Origin: Agromyces mangrovi
GTDB taxonomy: Bacteria > Actinomycetota > Actinomycetes > Actinomycetales > Microbacteriaceae
Assembly (NCBI RefSeq): GCF_030296695.1
Contig: NZ_AP027737.1
Span: forward strand, 2,170,001 to 2,234,000
Direction: 5' to 3'
DNA: 64,000 bases
Shown here piece by piece: positions 44,909 to 52,732 of the stretch (positions are counted from its first letter, which is position 1; each line of letters begins with the position of its first letter). A model generated the notes under the pieces. It was not told the origin of the DNA. It saw only the letters and a program-made list of their open reading frames with translations, and made no database searches. A program made the position numbers and the translations under genes.

Positions 44909-44924
44909 GCGGCGTTCGCAGGAC

Positions 44925-45827
44925 TCAGCGTCTCGCCCAGGCGGTCGCGCGGCGGGTTGTGGCGGCGAGGTACTCGCGGGGGATGCGGCGCAGGCCCCAC
45001 CGCGCGCTGCGGGCGGCGGTGCCTGCGCGGCCCCGACGGACGTCGGCGAGGGTGGACGCGGAGAGCCACTCGGCGGTGGCACGGCGGAAGCCCGCGATGT
45101 TCTCGCGGATCAGGGGCGGCGTGGCCTCGTCGCCGCGTCGCTCGGCCCATCTGAGCTGGGCGCGCAGCGCGCGCAGGAACGCCTCCGCGCTGTGGAGGCC
45201 GCCCGAGTGGTTGCCGGAGTGCCGGCGGTACCCGGCGAGGGGGCGGTCGACGGCCGCGAACCGTCCCTCCTGCAGCAGGCGCAGGGTGAGCTCGACGTCC
45301 TCCGCGTGGCGGAACGACTCGTCGAAGCCGCCGACCCGCTCGAACGCATCCCGCCGGACGAGCAGGGTGAGGACGTGGGGCAGCGGCCTCGACCCGCGCA
45401 ACAACTCCTCGCTGGGCACGTCGGCGAACCCCGACGACGTGGCGGTCTGCGCGCCGTCCGCGTCCATGAACCAGTAGCCGGTGCCGCAGGCCACCCGGTC
45501 GCGGGTGCCGTCCACGGCCGAAAGCTGTTCGGCGAGCTTCTCCGGATGCCACTCGTCATCGTCGTCGAGGAACGCGAGCCACTCGCCGGTGGTCGCCGCC
45601 GCACCGCGGTTGCGTGCCGCCGAGACGCCCGCCGGGGCCTGCCGCAGGTACGCGACGCCGAGGTCGGCCGCGACGGCCTCGATGGGCGCCGGCGAGCGCG
45701 ACCCGTCGTCGACGACGACGATCTCGGCGACCGGCACCGTCTGCCGCTGCACCGAGGCGATCGACCCGGCGAGGTAGGGTCCGCCACGATTGGTGGCGAT
45801 CACCACGCTGACGCGATGGGGATGCAC
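44925..45827 (-). CDS. family 2 glycosyltransferase
   Basis: A 300-residue GT-A glycosyltransferase, soluble or membrane-associated. VSVVIATNRGGPYLAGSIASVQRQTVPVAEIVVVDDGS opens the nucleotide-sugar domain; the DxD-like motif is DDDDEW in WLAFLDDDDEWHPEKL near residues 90-106; GGFDESFRHAEDVELTLRLLQEGR contains the ED base region. GTG 45827 lies 6 bases after the stop of the CPBP protease gene, so it closes a three-gene minus-strand operon. It may act on exopolysaccharide or a surface glycan; the acceptor is unknown. Confidence 0.85.
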   Translation of the reverse strand: MHPHRVSVVIATNRGGPYLAGSIASVQRQTVPVAEIVVVDDGSRSPAPIEAVAADLGVAYLRQAPAGVSAARNRGAAATTGEWLAFLDDDDEWHPEKLAEQLSAVDGTRDRVACGTGYWFMDADGAQTATSSGFADVPSEELLRGSRPLPHVLTLLVRRDAFERVGGFDESFRHAEDVELTLRLLQEGRFAAVDRPLAGYRRHSGNHSGGLHSAEAFLRALRAQLRWAERRGDEATPPLIRENIAGFRRATAEWLSASTLADVRRGRAGTAARSARWGLRRIPREYLAATTRRATAWARR

Positions 45828-45833
45828 GGCTGC

Positions 45834-46796
45834 TCAGCCGGTCGTGCGGGTGTCGGATGCCTCGGGCTGCGGTGCACCCGGCTGCGGCGCCTCGGGCGAG
45901 GGCCAGGTCGCCGCCGTGCGACGCAGCAGCAGGTACGCGATCACCGTGATCACGACCGTGACGACCGCGGCCGGCAGGCCGCCCTCGGTGCCGAACTCGC
46001 CGCCGGTGAGCCAGTCCGGTGCGCCGGATGCGGGCTCGAGGTACACGAGGGCGGCGGACTTCGGCGGGAGCCCGCTCACCGGGATCGCGAAGATGTTGCC
46101 CATCGTCCAGTTCCAGCCCGCATGGAAGCCGATCACCCACCAGAGCGAGCCGGTGCGGAGCACGACGAACGATGCGAAGAGCGCGAACCCGAGAATGGTG
46201 ACGAGCGCGAACGGCTTGCCGAGCACGCCGTGGGGGATGGTGAAGGCGAGGGCGGGCAGCAGAATCGCGAGCCAGCCCCACTTCAGCTTCCAACCCTGAT
46301 TCTGCAGCAGGAAGCCGCGGGTCAGCAGCTCCTCGTTGCCGCCCTGCACCACCACCGTCGCGGCGAGGGCGAGCACGAGCGGCAGCGCCGACCAGCCGGT
46401 GGTGGCGGTGGCGGACGCCTCGACCTGCACGTAGCTGCCGGTGGCCCAGAGGAACAGGATGGGCACGGAGATGACCGCCGCGCCGCTCACGATGCCGACC
46501 AGCAGGACGCCCACGCCACGGCCGGGCCGGCCGAGGCCGAGCGAGGCGATGCTGCGGCGCTCGTAGAGCAGGATCCACGCGAACAGCACGAGGATCGACG
46601 CGAGGTTCGCGATCGCCTCCTGCACCTGGGACGCGGGGGAACCCGCCTCGACCGGGAACATCGCGGGCAGTCCGGTCCAGAGCGCGCCCTGCACGCCGAA
46701 CAGGCAACCGAGGAAGATCAGGTACGCGACCCAGCCGCGGGTGACGCGCTTCGCGCTCGCCAGCTCCTGGACGAACGGGGAGGTGCGGATCTGCAT
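45834..46796 (-). CDS. CPBP-family intramembrane metalloprotease
   Basis: A 320-residue membrane protein of the CPBP/Abi (CAAX protease-like) family with about eight helices. The three family motifs are present: EELLTR in VQGGNEELLTRGFLLQ near residue 160, F-x3-H as FTIPH, and H-x3-N as HAGWN in WWVIGFHAGWNWTMGN. ATG 46796 has GGAGG 6 bases upstream, within the end of the preceding gene. It lies between a second CPBP gene and a glycosyltransferase. Bacterial members are associated with bacteriocin self-immunity or maturation, but no peptide precursor is visible here. Confidence 0.85.
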   Translation of the reverse strand: MQIRTSPFVQELASAKRVTRGWVAYLIFLGCLFGVQGALWTGLPAMFPVEAGSPASQVQEAIANLASILVLFAWILLYERRSIASLGLGRPGRGVGVLLVGIVSGAAVISVPILFLWATGSYVQVEASATATTGWSALPLVLALAATVVVQGGNEELLTRGFLLQNQGWKLKWGWLAILLPALAFTIPHGVLGKPFALVTILGFALFASFVVLRTGSLWWVIGFHAGWNWTMGNIFAIPVSGLPPKSAALVYLEPASGAPDWLTGGEFGTEGGLPAAVVTVVITVIAYLLLRRTAATWPSPEAPQPGAPQPEASDTRTTG

Positions 46797-46798
46797 GC

Positions 46799-47584
46799 TC
46801 AGGCCTCCGCCTCGACTCGGGACCGCTTCAGCGGGTCGGGCGCGAACACGAGGGTCTTCGCCGAGCCGTCGCGCCAGAGCAGCTTCGCGTACACCAGCAC
46901 CAGCGTCACGATGAGCACCCGCGAGAGCATGCCCGGGATGCCGCCCTCGGGTCCGTAGGCACCGCCGTTCAACAACTCGTTGCCGATCGACTCCGAGTGC
47001 ACCCATCCCGGCCACGCCGTGTTGCCGCTCACCGGGAAGCCCCACAGCGCCTGGCTCAGGTTCCACGACGTGTGCAGGAACACCGGCAGCCAGATCGACC
47101 GGGTGGCGACGAACGCGACGCCGTAGATCACGCCGCCGAGCGCGGTGCCGAACGCGCCGATGAGCGTCGCGTTCGGATTCGTGAGGTGCGTGGCACCGAA
47201 CAGCAGCGCCGTTGCGCCGACCGCGATCCAGCGCCCCGCGGGCACTTTCCGCAGCAGGATGACCACACCGCTCAGGAGGAGCACCCGGAACAGGACCTCC
47301 TCGAACAGTGCGTACCCGAAGACCTCGCCGACCACGCCGCCGAAGGCCGACCAGTCGGTGGCGGGGGTGGTCACCCGGATCGCCCCGAGCGCGAGCTCGA
47401 CCACGAACACGAGCGAGATCGCGACGAACGGGATCAGCAGGCCGACCGGGATGTCCAGCGGGGTCCAACGGTTGACGGTGATGCCCATGCTGCGCCAGAC
47501 GGGACGCCCGTTGCGGGCGTACCAGACGATGGCGAAGACGCCGGAGGCGAGGGCGAGGGCGAGCGTGATCAGGAACGAGGCCAT
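46799..47584 (-). CDS. CPBP-family intramembrane metalloprotease
   Basis: A 261-residue second member of the same family as its neighbour. The motifs are the cleaner EEVLFR in ALFEEVLFRVLLLSG near residue 95, FGATH in ALLFGATHLTNPNATLIG near 130, and HTSWN in FLHTSWNLSQALWG. ATG 47584 is preceded by AAGGG. The next CPBP gene starts 2 bases after its stop. Limited identity outside the motifs indicates an old duplication or separate recruitment. It heads the three-gene operon. Confidence 0.85.
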   Translation of the reverse strand: MASFLITLALALASGVFAIVWYARNGRPVWRSMGITVNRWTPLDIPVGLLIPFVAISLVFVVELALGAIRVTTPATDWSAFGGVVGEVFGYALFEEVLFRVLLLSGVVILLRKVPAGRWIAVGATALLFGATHLTNPNATLIGAFGTALGGVIYGVAFVATRSIWLPVFLHTSWNLSQALWGFPVSGNTAWPGWVHSESIGNELLNGGAYGPEGGIPGMLSRVLIVTLVLVYAKLLWRDGSAKTLVFAPDPLKRSRVEAEA

Positions 47585-47761
47585 GCGGGGGAACCCTTCG
47601 TCGATGGCTCGAACCTAGCGAACGCGAGCATGGTTCGCGTGCGGAATCCGCGGGTGTGGATTCCACGAGAATCGATAGGCTCGCGTCGAGGTGCCCGCTC
47701 GGGGCATCCGCTCGCCCTTGCATCACCCCGACGGCATCACCCGACCGAATGGAGCGCTCAC

Positions 47762-48445
47762 ATGGACGTCAGCATCACCGCAGGACCCGCCTTCGCAATG
47801 GGGACGGTCACGTTGCCCGCGGGAGGGTCGGTGCGTGTCGAGGCCGGCGCGATGGCCATGACCCGCGGCGACATCGAGATCGAGACGTCGACGCGCGGCG
47901 GGTTCATGGCGGGCCTCAAGCGCACCTTCGGCGGCGAGAGCTTCTTCGTCAACGACTTCCACTCCGGCTCGGGTGGGCAGGTCGGCGTGACCGCGACCCT
48001 GCCGGGTGACATGGCGAAGGTCACGCTCGCGGGCGACACCGCGCTCATGGTGCAGTCGGGGTCGTGGAGCGCGTCCGACCCCGACGTCGAGGTGGACTCG
48101 AAGTGGGGCGGCGGCAAGGCGTTCTTCAGCGGCGAGGGGCTCATCCTGCTGCGCTGCTCGGGCGCCGGCGACCTGCTCATGTCGTCGTACGGCGCGATCA
48201 TCGCGACCGAGCTCGCCGCGGGCGAGACCATGACGCTCGACACCGGACACGTGGTCGCGTTCGACGAGACCGTGCAGTACACGGTGCGCAAGGCGGGCAG
48301 CTGGAAGTCGACCCTGCTCGGCGGCGAGGGCCTCGTCACCGACTTCACCGGGCCCGGCCGGGTGTGGCTGCAGACGCGCTCGAGCGTCGACCTCATCGGG
48401 TGGATCAAGCGGGTCAACCCGCAGCGCTCGGGCTCCGACCGATAG
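47762..48445 (+). CDS. AIM24 (TIGR00266) family protein
   Basis: A 227-residue protein of the AIM24/TIGR00266 family, beta-rich trimeric proteins of uncertain function named for a yeast mitochondrial biogenesis factor. Typical segments are VRVEAGAMAMTRGDIEIETSTRGGFMAGLKRTFGGESFFVN and GAGDLLMSSYGAII, then GHVVAFDETVQYTVRKAGSWKSTLLGGEGLV. ATG 47762 begins MDVSITAGPAF, as in close relatives. It is monocistronic, divergent from the CPBP operon and convergent with the DUF389 gene. The role is unknown. Confidence 0.82.
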   Translation: MDVSITAGPAFAMGTVTLPAGGSVRVEAGAMAMTRGDIEIETSTRGGFMAGLKRTFGGESFFVNDFHSGSGGQVGVTATLPGDMAKVTLAGDTALMVQSGSWSASDPDVEVDSKWGGGKAFFSGEGLILLRCSGAGDLLMSSYGAIIATELAAGETMTLDTGHVVAFDETVQYTVRKAGSWKSTLLGGEGLVTDFTGPGRVWLQTRSSVDLIGWIKRVNPQRSGSDR

Positions 48446-48452
48446 TCGCTGA

Positions 48453-50111
48453 TTAGCTGCCCGGCGCCGGGACGACCGTCACCTCGACCGGCACGACCGT
48501 GAGCTGCAGGCCCACCGGATCGGCGAACCCGGGCTGGAGCGCGTCGAGCAGGTCCTCGGCGGCGGGAGCGTCGCCCGATCCGGTGATCGTGACCTGCACC
48601 TGGGAACCGGACACCGCGACGTCCGTGACCTCGAAGCCGCTGTCCTCGCCGAGCCACTCCTCGGTCGTCTTCTGGACGTCGCGCTCGCGCGTCTCGGTCA
48701 GCAGGAGCCCCTCGGACGTGAGCATGAGCGGGATGAGGATGATGCCGGCGAGGATCACGAACGGCGCGACCGTCTGGAGGATCTGGCGCGGACGGTTGCG
48801 CAGTGCGTGCGGGCGGGCGAACCCCGTGAGCACGAACACGCCCGCCGCGGCGAGGACGATGGCGACGAAGTTGGTGAGGAAGAGCAGGCTCGCACCGGCG
48901 GCGTCGTCGAACCGGCCGCCGTTGAGGCTCACGCCGACCACCGCGAGGGGCGGCACCAGCGCGACCGCGATCGCCACGCCCGCGATGCCGCTCGCAACGC
49001 GCGAGTTGACCGTCGCGAACGCGCCCGCGGCGCCGGCGGCGAGCGCGATGAGCATGTCGACCGTGTTCGGCGAGACGCGCGAGACGATCTGCGCGTTGGT
49101 CGAGAACGAGACCGCGACGGGCGCCCACGCGGCGATGCCGTAGGCGAGCACGACCGCGACGACCGCGCCGGCGCCGACCAGCAGGCCCGACTCGAGTGCG
49201 CGCCGCCCCCATCCGTTCACCAGCGCACCGGCGAGGCCGAGGATCGGCACCATGAGCGGGGCGACCAGCATGGCGCCGATGATCACGGCGGTCGAGTCGG
49301 CGAGCACCGCGAAGGTCGCGATCGCGACCGAGAGCGCGAGCATGACCCACCAGGTGCCGAGCTTGGTGAGGCGCTCGGGGCGCTCGAAGTAGAGGCCGCC
49401 GGCCTGCTCGGCGCGGTCCTTGCGACCGACGTCCGACCCCTCGATCCAGTCCCACAGCACCTCGGGGATCGACAGGCTCGACGGGGCGACGTCCGAATGG
49501 CGGGACGCGTGCCGCAGGCTCCACGAGATGAGCAGCAGGCCGACCAGCAGCGCGGCCGTCGCGCCGCCGATGATGACGGTCTGCACGAGCGACGCGGGCA
49601 CCGTGTATGCCAGCACGCCGACGACGACCGCGATCGCGCCGCCCGCGAGCGACGGCACGGGGTCGCGGTCCTTGCGCCGGATGAGCGCCGCGATGATCGT
49701 CACGATGCCGCGGATGCCGACGTACACGCCGATGATGCTGATGGTGAACGCGAGCGAGAGTTCCCCGACGCCCGCGTACGCGAAGAGCACCAGCAGGGCG
49801 GCGAACGCCAGCGCGGCGATCCCTCGGAGCGCGGCGAGGAAGCGGTTGATGCGGCGACCGAACCAGCGGCGACCGGTGAGCGCGTAGAAGAGGTCGAGCA
49901 GGCCGCTGACCGCGAACAGCGCGATCACGATGCCCGTCACCAGCGTGGTCGTCGCGTCGGGGAGCAGCAGCACGAGCAGGCCGCCGGCGATGCAGACGAG
50001 CCCGCGCAGCGCGACGGTGTTCGACAGCGACTCGATCAGGTCGCGCGCCTGGTCGCGCATGCGCGCGTTCGCGCTCGGATTGACCCAGTCGGCCTTGTCG
50101 TCGACCTCCAC
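48453..50111 (-). CDS. DUF308(HdeD-like)–DUF389 fusion membrane protein
   Basis: A 552-residue integral membrane protein. The first 200 residues have six hydrophobic helices resembling HdeD/DUF308 (LRGLVCIAGGLLVLLLPDATTTLVTGIVIALFAVSGLLDL). Residues about 245-445 form the DUF389 module (VMLALSVAIATFAVLADSTAVIIGAMLVAPLMVPILGLA and GVAIAVALVPPLAVVGVSLN), after which comes a last helix and a soluble extracytoplasmic tail of about 90 residues. The pairing of these two modules in one protein appears unusual. ATG 50111 is the start. Transport or sensing function is unknown for DUF389. Confidence 0.75.
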   Translation of the reverse strand: MEVDDKADWVNPSANARMRDQARDLIESLSNTVALRGLVCIAGGLLVLLLPDATTTLVTGIVIALFAVSGLLDLFYALTGRRWFGRRINRFLAALRGIAALAFAALLVLFAYAGVGELSLAFTISIIGVYVGIRGIVTIIAALIRRKDRDPVPSLAGGAIAVVVGVLAYTVPASLVQTVIIGGATAALLVGLLLISWSLRHASRHSDVAPSSLSIPEVLWDWIEGSDVGRKDRAEQAGGLYFERPERLTKLGTWWVMLALSVAIATFAVLADSTAVIIGAMLVAPLMVPILGLAGALVNGWGRRALESGLLVGAGAVVAVVLAYGIAAWAPVAVSFSTNAQIVSRVSPNTVDMLIALAAGAAGAFATVNSRVASGIAGVAIAVALVPPLAVVGVSLNGGRFDDAAGASLLFLTNFVAIVLAAAGVFVLTGFARPHALRNRPRQILQTVAPFVILAGIILIPLMLTSEGLLLTETRERDVQKTTEEWLGEDSGFEVTDVAVSGSQVQVTITGSGDAPAAEDLLDALQPGFADPVGLQLTVVPVEVTVVPAPGS

Positions 50112-50242
50112 GTGCGTGCCCTCTCCCGAAGCCTGTTGCCGTGGGCTCAGCCTAGGGCGAGCGGATGCCTCTGGCCCGCCGTCGCCCGACGCGCCGCGTT
50201 TCTCCCTGAGCGAGCCTCATCTGTGAGTAACCTGCGAATCGC

Positions 50243-50262
50243 GAGATTCACAGGCGAATCTC
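50243..50262. promoter_or_regulatory. inverted repeat upstream of a small membrane protein gene
   Basis: GAGATTC (50243-50249) and GAATCTC (50256-50262) are exact inverted repeats with a 6-base spacer; a further GCGAATC lies just upstream at 50234-50240. The element ends 15 bases before the chosen start codon, so it is either an operator or an mRNA leader hairpin. Confidence 0.4.
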
Positions 50263-50277
50263 AGAATGGAGCACGTT

Positions 50278-50541
50278 ATGGACAGGCAGACGCTGAACAG
50301 CCGGGCCGGAACCGTCGGCGGCATCTACGGGATCATCGCCGCGGTGATCCTCATTCTGGGCGCGATCGCCGCGGTGATCGGTTTCATCCAGGCGATCGTC
50401 ATCGCCGACGACGTCTTCGCGGGCATCCTCGCCGGACTCTTCGCGGCCCTCGCGATCGGCGTCTCGGCCATCGTGTCGTGGGCCGGCGTGCAGATGTTCG
50501 CGCTCGTCGCCCGCTACATCGAGTGGCGGTCGGCGGAGTAG
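50278..50541 (+). CDS. small two-to-three-helix membrane protein
   Basis: An 87-residue hydrophobic protein with predicted helices at about residues 13-35, 38-60 and 64-80. No known motif is recognised. ATG 50278 is preferred because GGAG precedes it by 7 bases; ATG 50266 is the alternative and would add four residues. It stands alone between the divergent DUF389 gene and the convergent two-component system, with an inverted repeat in its leader. Homologues are probably confined to related actinobacteria. Confidence 0.6.
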   Translation: MDRQTLNSRAGTVGGIYGIIAAVILILGAIAAVIGFIQAIVIADDVFAGILAGLFAALAIGVSAIVSWAGVQMFALVARYIEWRSAE

Positions 50542-50617
50542 CCGAGCGCCCGACGCGAACGCGCAGCGCCCGCCCGGAGTCGTCCGGGCGGGCGCTGCGC
50601 GCGCGGGCCGGGACGAG

Positions 50618-51276
50618 TCACCCGAGGCCGACTCGATAGGCCAGGGCGACGACCTGGGAACGGTCGTGGAGACCGAGCTTGCGCATGGCATTGCGCAGGT
50701 GCGTCTTGGCCGTCGCGGGGGAGATCGACAGCCGTCTGCCGATCTCGTCGTTCGAGAGACCCAGTGCGACGAGCCGGACGATGTCGAGCTCCCTCGAGGT
50801 GAGGTCGCCCAGCTCCTGCGCCGACCGCGGTTGGGAACGGGACGGTTGCTCACCCTCGACGATCGCGCGGGCCGCGCGTGGCGAGAGCGGGACCTCGTCG
50901 CGGAGCACCGCGTGGATCGCCTCGACGAGGGCCGTGGTGGACGCACCCTTTCCGATGAAGCCGTGGGCGCCGGCTTGCATGCACGCACGGACGACCTCCG
51001 GGTCCTCGAAGGTCGTGAGGATCAGCACACGAGTGCCGGCGCTCCGCGCGGGTGAGTGATTCGCGCGGCTGCACCCGGCCCCGACAGGCCGGGCATCCGC
51101 ACGTCCAGCAGCACCACGTCGGGGCGCAACCGCTTCGCCTCCTCGACGGCCTCGAGTCCGTTCCGAGCCTGCCCGACGACCTCGATGCCGGGTTCCTGGC
51201 GCAGGAGCGCGCGGAGGGCCTCGCGAATGAGGTCCTGGTCGTCTGCCAGCAGGACGCGGATCGAGCGGGTCGTCAT
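50618..51276 (-). pseudogene. NarL/LuxR-type response regulator, frameshifted by one base
   Basis: Output protein of the adjacent kinase. From ATG 51276 the receiver domain is normal: acidic pair in LLADDQDLIREAL, phospho-acceptor Asp in VVLLDVRMPGLSG. After AARITH the frame ends early, while the rest (SPARSAGTRVLILTTFEDPEVV, the conserved Lys in FIGKGAS, and the LuxR helix-turn-helix LTSRELDIVRLVALGLSNDEIGRRLSISPATAKTHLRN) is in another frame. Adding one base at about 51055-51062 gives 219 residues, the standard size. It could be error or a real inactivation. Its start overlaps the kinase stop (ATGA). Confidence 0.78.
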
Positions 51277-52454
51277 GCGCCCGCCAACGGGATGCGGGCG
51301 GCCAGCGTGAACACACCGTCCTCGAGCGTGGCGTCGACGGTGCCTCCCACGGCGGATGCCCGCTCCGCCATGCCGACCAGGCCGAGCCCGTTCGTTTCGG
51401 TGTCCGAGGCCGAGTCGGACGTCGGGTTGGCAACCGTGATCACGAGGTCGGTGTCGCGTTGCGCGACCGTCGCCGTCGCGGGTTCACCTGGGGCGCCGTG
51501 CTTGTAGGCGTTCACGAGCGCTTCCTCGAGGATGCGGTAGGCGGCGTCGTCGACAGCCGGATCGAGCTCGGGCAGGGCGGCCTCGGCGTGGTACTCGATC
51601 GGAAAGCCGCCTGCGGCGAGCGTGCGCACGAGCGCGGGCACGGCGAGCAGTCCGCTGGTCGCCCCTTCGTCGGAGGGCGGTCCTGAGCGGAGGTCCTTCA
51701 GGAGCGCCGCGATCTCGGAGAGGATGCGGCCTGCGCTCTGCTCGATGAGCTCGAGCGAGGCTTCGGCTTCCTCGGGCGACTGACGCACCCGACGACGAGC
51801 AGCCCCCGCCTGCAGGTTGATGACGGCGACCTCGTGGCCGACGACGTCGTGGAGGTCCCGCGCCGTACTGAGGCGCTGCTCCGCGACCCGGGTCGACGCG
51901 AGCGCCTCCCGAGTGCGCTCGGCCTCGGCGGCGCGACGGCGCGTCGACTCCATCAACCGATGGCGCAGCGCAGTCAACCGGCCGGCTGCCAGTGACGTCG
52001 CCAGGAATGCGGTGAGCGTGACGGGGTAGATGTTGGGGAAGGTCACATCGCGCTCGACGGCCGCGGTGACGACGAGCAGGAGCTCCACGGCGACCGCCGC
52101 GAGGATGGCGGTGCGTGCCGAGACCGTCGCAGCAACGGCGTACATCGCGAAGGGCAACGCCACGAGTACGCCCCAGCCGGGAGGCGACGTCGAGAGCTCG
52201 AGCGTGTAGTAGAAGTTCAGTGCCGTGGTGACCGCCAGGAAGACCCACGGCGCCCGGGACCGCAGGAGGGCCGCGCCGAGCGTCAGGACGACGGCGACGA
52301 TCGCGGTCGGTTCGATGGGAACGAAGGCGGGGTAGCCGTCGATGAACTCGAACAGGCAGAAGGCGAGGATGAGCGCCATCAGCAGCAGCGTGTTCACCCA
52401 CCACGTTGCTGACGCCGGCCAGGCGCGCGATGGGTCGGGTACGTCATCGGACAC
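51273..52454 (-). CDS. NarL-system sensor histidine kinase (HisKA_3)
   Basis: A 393-residue sensor kinase with six predicted transmembrane helices (about residues 20-150), a coiled-coil segment, then the HisKA_3 dimerisation domain with phospho-acceptor His in TARDLHDVVGHEVAVINLQAGAARR, and a HATPase domain with N-box EEALVNAYKHG and G-box GLGLVGMAERASAVGGTV. GTG 52454 gives the normal short N-terminus before helix 1. It overlaps the response regulator by four bases. It is divergent from a large secreted glycosyl hydrolase, a possible target. Membrane-embedded sensing is typical of kinases responding to wall or membrane stress. Confidence 0.88.
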   Translation of the reverse strand: MSDDVPDPSRAWPASATWWVNTLLLMALILAFCLFEFIDGYPAFVPIEPTAIVAVVLTLGAALLRSRAPWVFLAVTTALNFYYTLELSTSPPGWGVLVALPFAMYAVAATVSARTAILAAVAVELLLVVTAAVERDVTFPNIYPVTLTAFLATSLAAGRLTALRHRLMESTRRRAAEAERTREALASTRVAEQRLSTARDLHDVVGHEVAVINLQAGAARRRVRQSPEEAEASLELIEQSAGRILSEIAALLKDLRSGPPSDEGATSGLLAVPALVRTLAAGGFPIEYHAEAALPELDPAVDDAAYRILEEALVNAYKHGAPGEPATATVAQRDTDLVITVANPTSDSASDTETNGLGLVGMAERASAVGGTVDATLEDGVFTLAARIPLAGA

Positions 52455-52655
52455 CTGCGAAGCGTAACGCGACAGGTGTCGGCTCCTCCCGCCGAAGGAT
52501 GCCCGTGACCGCGTAGCTACCTCGGACGGGGTAGTGGTCGGGTACCACTGCCGTGGTATTTCCTTCCGGCGGCAACACGGCGGCGCCGGTCGTGGAGGCA
52601 CGGAATCATGCGGATCCGGTCGGTCACCGGACTCGATGGCAGCGGCATGCCCCGG

Positions 52656-52718
52656 GTGACGCTCGCCCCGCCGCTCCCTAGCATGAGCCGCGAATGAAAC
52701 CATTCAACTCACGTTTCA
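52656..52718 (+). promoter_or_regulatory. promoter and operator-like repeats of the secreted glycosyl hydrolase
   Basis: GTGACG (52656-52661) and TAGCAT (52679-52684) are spaced by 17 bases and would start transcription near 52691. Immediately downstream lie GAATG-AAAC-CATTC (52692-52705) and the wider pair TGAAAC/GTTTCA (52695-52700, 52713-52718), which resemble half-sites of sugar-responsive LacI-family repressors. No LacI gene is present in the window. Confidence 0.4.
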
Positions 52719-52732
52719 CGAAGAGGTGGTCA

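Noticed and set aside
42674..47584. A bacteriocin gene cluster suggested by two CPBP proteases
   Set aside because: No small precursor peptide, leader motif, cyclodehydratase or dedicated exporter is present nearby.
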